A DNA stretch of 61,848 bases from Mesenet sp031546805. GTDB taxonomy: Bacteria > Pseudomonadota > Alphaproteobacteria > Rickettsiales > Anaplasmataceae. Positions within the stretch are counted from its first letter, which is position 1. Every line of letters begins with the position of its first letter. This document shows, piece by piece, positions 57,666-61,848 of this stretch. The notes beneath the pieces were generated by a model. The model worked only from the letters and a program-made list of their open reading frames with translations. It did not search any database and was not told the origin of the DNA. Position numbers and translations under genes: made by a program. Where the stretch lies: contig JAVBJW010000023.1 of the NCBI GenBank assembly GCA_031546805.1, positions 1 through 61,848 on the forward strand, given 5' to 3'.

Positions 57666-59708
57666 ATGAGTCAAGGCCACAACGTAAATCATGTACGTAA
57701 TATTTTAGCAACAGGTATAATATTTATTGCTGTGCTAGAGTTTTGCTTTTATATATCAGGCATACTATTTGTCCTTCTAACATGGGGCCCTGATTATGTG
57801 GATTTTAAAGCTATTAATCCAAGTCTAGTTGAGTTTCCAGATCGATTATGGCCAACAATTTTTAATTATATAGAAGATGCTTGGTATCATTCTGGGAATT
57901 ATAATATAATAACAAAAATTAAGTTATTAGTATCTATACTGTTTCCATTTTTAATTTTAGCCATAATATTATGGAATCTACGGGAAACAATTATTAATTG
58001 GAGGATGTTTAAGAAGAAAGAACCATTGCATGGAGATTCAAGATGGGCAGCAGAGAGGGATATACGTAAAGCTGGCCTAAGAAGCAAAAAAGGGTTACTT
58101 CTTGGCAAAGATAAAAAGGGCTATTTTATTGCAGACGGATATCAACATGCATTGTTATTTGCACCAACAGGGTCTGGTAAAGGTGTAGGATTCGTAATCC
58201 CAAACTTATTATTTTGGACCGGTTCTGTAATCGTACACGATATAAAGTTAGAAAACTATGAATTGACAAGTGGATGGCGAAAACAACAAAAACAAGAAGT
58301 TTTTGTTTGGAATCCAGCTCAACCTGATGGAATTAGTCATTGTTATAATCCTTTAGATTGGATTAGCACAAAGCCAGGGCAGATGGTAGATGACGTGCAA
58401 AAAATCGCTAATCTTATAATGCCTGAACAAGATTTTTGGCAAAATGAAGCGCGTAGTTTATTTGTAGGTGTAGTACTTTATTTACTTGCTGCTCCAGACA
58501 AAGTAAAATCTTTTGGAGAAGTAGTGCGCACAATGCGAAGTGATGATGTTGTATATAATCTTGCTGTTGTTTTGGACACTATGGGAAAAATAATACACCC
58601 TGTAGGATATATGAATATTGCTGCCTTTTTACAGAAGGCTGATAAAGAGCGATCTGGTGTTGTATCAACTATGAACTCTTCTTTAGAATTGTGGGCAAAT
58701 CCACTTATAGATACTGCAACTGCATCAAGCGATTTTAATATTCAGGATTTTAAAAGAAAAAGAGTTTCGGTATATGTTGGATTAACTCCTGATAATTTAA
58801 ATAGGCTACGCCCGCTAATGCAGGTTTTTTATCAACAAGCGACAGAATTTTTGTGCAGGAAATTGCCATCAGAAGATGAGCCGCATGGAGTATTGTTTTT
58901 AATGGATGAGTTTCCAACTCTTGGAAAAATGGAACAATTCCAAACGGGAATAGCATATTTTCGTGGTTATAACGTAAGATTGTTTTTAATAGTTCAAGAT
59001 ACGGAGCAGCTTAAGGGAATATATGAAGAAGCAGGTATGAACTCTTTCTTATCTAATTCAACTTATAGAGTAACTTTTGCTGCGAACAACATTGAAACAG
59101 CTAATTTAATATCGCAATTGATAGGTAATAAAACTGTACAACAAGAGTCTCTTAATAGACCTAAGTTCCTTGATCTAAACCCAGCTTCAAGGTCATTACA
59201 TATTTCAGAGACACAAAGGGCTCTTTTACTACCACAAGAAATTATTATGCTTCCGCGTGATGAACAAATAGTGTTAATAGAATCAACATATCCAATTAAA
59301 TCTAGGAAGATTCAATACTATACTGATAAAACATTTACAAGAAGGTTACTTAAGAAAACTTTTGTTCCTATACAAGAGCCATACAATCCTAATAATTCTC
59401 CACTTAGAACTAAAGAAGGCAAAAAAGAAGATAATGATTCAACAATAGAAAATACTGATGCATTGCCATCTCCAGATGAAGCACAAAAACAGAATGATAA
59501 TTCAGTTGCTATATACGAAGATGAGAGTGATCAATTTGAAGATGAAGAGTCTATAGAAGATACAAGCGATGAGGATTATACAGAGGACGATTACGAAGAT
59601 AGCGAGGATGACACAGAAGATAATTATGAAGATGAAGAAGACTATGAAGAGGATGATTATGAAGAGGATGAAGGTGACACAGAAGACAAAGAACCTCAGG
59701 ATAAATAG
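57666..59708 (+). CDS. virD4: Type IV coupling protein VirD4 with long acidic C-terminal tail
   Basis: 680 residues. Two N-terminal membrane segments (about 15-40 and 80-100) precede the TraD/TraG motor with Walker A APTGSGKGVGF and Walker B VLFLMDEFPTLGKM. The last 110 residues form a highly acidic Asp/Glu/Tyr-rich tail (from about 590), with repeated EDDYE-type units, likely unstructured. VirD4 recruits effectors to the channel, so the tail could contact basic secretion signals. Such tails occur in related Anaplasmataceae. The order of genes confirms the operon ends here. Confidence 0.95.
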   Translation: MSQGHNVNHVRNILATGIIFIAVLEFCFYISGILFVLLTWGPDYVDFKAINPSLVEFPDRLWPTIFNYIEDAWYHSGNYNIITKIKLLVSILFPFLILAIILWNLRETIINWRMFKKKEPLHGDSRWAAERDIRKAGLRSKKGLLLGKDKKGYFIADGYQHALLFAPTGSGKGVGFVIPNLLFWTGSVIVHDIKLENYELTSGWRKQQKQEVFVWNPAQPDGISHCYNPLDWISTKPGQMVDDVQKIANLIMPEQDFWQNEARSLFVGVVLYLLAAPDKVKSFGEVVRTMRSDDVVYNLAVVLDTMGKIIHPVGYMNIAAFLQKADKERSGVVSTMNSSLELWANPLIDTATASSDFNIQDFKRKRVSVYVGLTPDNLNRLRPLMQVFYQQATEFLCRKLPSEDEPHGVLFLMDEFPTLGKMEQFQTGIAYFRGYNVRLFLIVQDTEQLKGIYEEAGMNSFLSNSTYRVTFAANNIETANLISQLIGNKTVQQESLNRPKFLDLNPASRSLHISETQRALLLPQEIIMLPRDEQIVLIESTYPIKSRKIQYYTDKTFTRRLLKKTFVPIQEPYNPNNSPLRTKEGKKEDNDSTIENTDALPSPDEAQKQNDNSVAIYEDESDQFEDEESIEDTSDEDYTEDDYEDSEDDTEDNYEDEEDYEEDDYEEDEGDTEDKEPQDK

Positions 59709-59759
59709 AATATAAACCTATCACTTGTAAATTAGTCAACAAAAACACCATGTTAATTC

Positions 59760-60554
59760 ATGCTCAATGAGTTTTTAGAGTATATAAATAGAAAGTTAGG
59801 TCTATTTCCTGTGTTTGGTGTTGAGTTGGAATTCTACGTTGAAGAAGTAGAACAAAGAGAAATAGATTTGCTCTTTGCAAAAATAAGCAATAGTATGAAT
59901 ATGTCTTTTGAAAAGGAAGCTTCTGAATGTCAATACGAACTAAAAACTACTACTTACACTGAACTTAGAATTTTAGTACAGCATTTAAATTTAGTAAAAG
60001 AGATGATTTTTGAGCAAATTTGCAGTTTAAAAGGTAAAGTAAGTTTTGAGGCAAAACCATATATAGACAAATCAGGTAGCGCACTAAATGTACACATAAA
60101 TCTCTTAGATTGCAATAATTGCAATATGTTTTGTACCATCGATAGTGAGCAAGAAAGTTATTTATTGTATAGTATTGGTGGATTATGCGCTCTAATGAAA
60201 AAGCATATGCTATATTTTGCCCCAAGTGATAATTCGTATCTTAGGTATAAATATCCTGACATACATACACCTACCACAGTTAGCTGGGGAGGAAATAATA
60301 GGACTACTGCAATTAGGTTACCATACACTGCTGGCAATAGGCAAAAATGTCGATTAGAGCACAGAGTTCCTGGAGCAGATAGTAATAATGAAAAAGTGTT
60401 TACTGCGTTGCTTGAAGGTATAATTTATGGAATCGAAGCAAAAATCAATCCTCCATCTAAAATTTATGGAATTGCTTCCGATTCTAAATACAACATGGAT
60501 AAGCTACCACTGAGTATAGATGAAGCTATTTTTCCTATAAAACTAAATAGATAA
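59760..60554 (+). CDS. Glutamine synthetase-like protein, short (C-terminal catalytic part only)
   Basis: 264 residues against about 450-470 in full-length GlnA. The beta-grasp start is missing, and the remaining part keeps GVELEFY, SALNVHIN and the typical NRTTAIRLPYTAG with RLEHRVPGADSNNEKVF. Acidic and His ligands seem largely preserved. It could be a ligase for another amine (PuuA-like) or a glutamine-cycle enzyme with changed assembly. It starts 51 bp after virD4, where several described Wolbachia genomes carry wspB. Function uncertain. Confidence 0.75.
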   Translation: MLNEFLEYINRKLGLFPVFGVELEFYVEEVEQREIDLLFAKISNSMNMSFEKEASECQYELKTTTYTELRILVQHLNLVKEMIFEQICSLKGKVSFEAKPYIDKSGSALNVHINLLDCNNCNMFCTIDSEQESYLLYSIGGLCALMKKHMLYFAPSDNSYLRYKYPDIHTPTTVSWGGNNRTTAIRLPYTAGNRQKCRLEHRVPGADSNNEKVFTALLEGIIYGIEAKINPPSKIYGIASDSKYNMDKLPLSIDEAIFPIKLNR

Positions 60555-60648
60555 AAGTTTTTATTGAAATAAAATATAATTAATTTTAGCCTGTATAGTT
60601 CTAGATTAGCTGAAAAAATTTATGCAAATTATCAAAGGACAAGTTAAT

Positions 60649-61137
60649 ATGATAAAAGGTACGATAGCAGAAGTAGCAATAATCATGGGTAGTGAATCAG
60701 ACTTTTCAACAATGCAAGGTGCATTAGCTATTCTAGAAGAATTGGAAATATTATATAAAGTCTATATAATATCTGCCCATAGAACACCAGATAGACTTTT
60801 TAGTTTTGCTAAATCAGCAAAAGAAAGGGGGTTCAAGGTTATTATTGCTGGAGCAGGTGGTGCAGCTCATTTACCAGGTATGACAGCTGCTTTAACTAAT
60901 CTACCTGTTATAGGGGTACCAATTCAAAGCAAGCACTTAAATGGTATGGATAGTTTACTTTCTATAGTACAAATGCCAAAAGGAATTCCTGTTGCAACTA
61001 TGGCTATAGGTTGTAATGGAGCGTATAACGCTGCTCTTATGGCAGTATCAATACTATCTATCAGTAATAATGGTATTGCTGATAAGCTAAAAAAATGGCG
61101 AGATAAACAAACTGCTATAGTAAAAGAAGAACCTTAA
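60649..61137 (+). CDS. purE: N5-CAIR mutase PurE
   Basis: 162 residues from the ATG at 60649, which has AAAGGA a few bases upstream. An ATG at 60622 would add nine residues. Motifs: IIMGSESDFSTM, SAHRTPDRLF, IAGAGGAAHLPGM, VIGVPIQSKHLNGMDSLLSI and QMPKGIPVATMAIG. It converts N5-CAIR to CAIR in purine synthesis. The order after the glutamine-synthetase-like gene suggests a separate promoter in the 94-bp gap. Confidence 0.95.
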   Translation: MIKGTIAEVAIIMGSESDFSTMQGALAILEELEILYKVYIISAHRTPDRLFSFAKSAKERGFKVIIAGAGGAAHLPGMTAALTNLPVIGVPIQSKHLNGMDSLLSIVQMPKGIPVATMAIGCNGAYNAALMAVSILSISNNGIADKLKKWRDKQTAIVKEEP

Positions 61138-61494
61138 AAAAGATTATATAGTATTTTTTAAAACGGATGATAAATGCATATGAAATTAACCAAAAGCTGT
61201 AAGTCTTTATACCTAAAATCTACCTATCACTTAGTTGTAACCATTGAAGGATTTGAATGAGTGGGAAAGGAATAGAAGATATAAAGACAGTATCTTTTTC
61301 TGAACAGGATCCTGGTTATTAAGGCGAGATGCCAAGACAACATCCTTTCTACAAACCTTTCTCTACGTTCTGATCAAGTGCAAAAGCTTATTTTTGCGGT
61401 AAAACGTCTGAAGACCTCCCATGAGAAACGATATACTACAGTACATTCAAAAATAAGTGATAAAGATATAATGAAATTTTTAGTATATAAAGAG
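61138..61494 (+). other. Non-coding gap before the IS630 remnant
   Basis: 357 bp without a gene I can support. An open frame from 61378 runs into the transposase start, but the family's own Met is at 61495. The stretch 61340-61460 probably belongs to the same decayed element or to the sequence it inserted in. Nothing else seen. Confidence 0.35.
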
Positions 61495-61656
61495 ATGGCG
61501 TACAGCTTAGATTTAAGAGAGAAAGCAGTATCTTTGGTTAAAAAAGGGAAGTCAAAAGATGAGGTTGCAGAGCTTTTAGAGATAGCAACATTATATCGCT
61601 GGTTGAAAAAGAAATCTAATGGGAAAAGCTTTAACCCAACAGTAGTTTTATACTAA
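61495..61656 (+). pseudogene. IS630-family transposase, N-terminal fragment
   Basis: Starts MAYSLDLREKAVSLVKKGKS, then DEVAELLEIATLYRWLKKKS, the helix-turn-helix front of IS630-type transposases, ending after 53 codons at TAA. The DDE domain is missing: the remaining 190 bp to the window edge have no matching frame, and I see no other gene there. Its counterpart C-terminal fragment is at 1-250. Confidence 0.6.
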
Positions 61657-61848
61657 ACATTGCAGAAAACAGATTTGCAGAGATGAAACAAAATCTAGCC
61701 CCTGTGAACAAAATGTCATGTAAGGCAAATAAGAGAGCCAACAAAGTTTAAAAAGCCCAGTCTTGTCGAATCTGGAAAAAATCCGTCTAAAATTCTTCAT
61801 TTTACCGAAAAAACACTCAATAAGGAGTCTCTCTTTGTAAATATGCTC

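Overview
The window is AT-rich DNA (roughly two thirds A+T by eye) from an obligate intracellular alphaproteobacterium of the Anaplasmataceae, almost certainly a Wolbachia endosymbiont. Supporting signs are a ribA-virB8-virB9-virB10-virB11-virD4 type IV secretion operon, several ankyrin-repeat genes, an orphan gene-transfer-agent-type tail gene, a very large NAD-glutamate dehydrogenase, atpG away from other ATP synthase genes, and many decayed insertion sequences. The host type (probably an arthropod) is inference. No rRNA, CRISPR array or complete prophage is visible.

Layout. 1-840 holds transposase fragments (IS630-type C-terminus, two halves of an IS5-type element). 837-20738 is mostly housekeeping: a frameshifted alpha/beta hydrolase, folD, ubiX (3' end altered by a 144-bp MITE), a GapR/DUF2312 protein, a CorC-like CBS protein, yggT, ftsK, a membrane protein, plsY, prfB (programmed +1 frameshift), mgtE, pleD (broken in a poly-A run), a TatB-like protein, gdh, ubiB and znuC. 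znuA diverges from znuC with overlapping start codons and is followed by sdhE. 22190-29431 is an accessory block: split ankyrin genes, a GTA-type tail/host-specificity protein, a 599-residue ankyrin protein and a single-pass membrane protein. 29436-31979 encodes the cytochrome bc1 complex. 32177-33713 holds an ankyrin ORF and an F-box-like ORF that look like one gene split by a single-base indel, then an unknown gene. 33788-42136 carries a fused TRAP permease, cvpA, atpG, folE, a PmbA/TldE protein, a second single-pass membrane protein and radA. 42148-43440 is a graveyard of transposase pieces plus a stray malate dehydrogenase 3' fragment. dnaK, an RNase E/G gene and secF follow, then decayed IS110 and IS5 elements (48908-49986), sdhB and an exported metallophosphoesterase. 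52580-59708 is promoter, tRNA-Leu(GAG), ribA and the vir genes. A truncated glutamine-synthetase-like gene, purE and an IS630 N-terminal fragment close the window.

How the genes work together. The bc1 complex, SdhB with its assembly factor SdhE, UbiX/UbiB (ubiquinone), AtpG and glutamate dehydrogenase fit a symbiont that respires on amino acids. FolE and FolD serve pterin and folate metabolism and RibA riboflavin. VirB8-VirD4 would export effectors, for which the ankyrin and ANK/F-box proteins are the natural candidates. The most interesting points are the ANK plus F-box pair, the MITE that rewrites the end of ubiX, poly-A frameshifts in pleD and the ANK gene, the orphan GTA tail gene among ankyrin genes, two similarly built membrane-tailed unknowns, and the layout of the ribA-vir operon.
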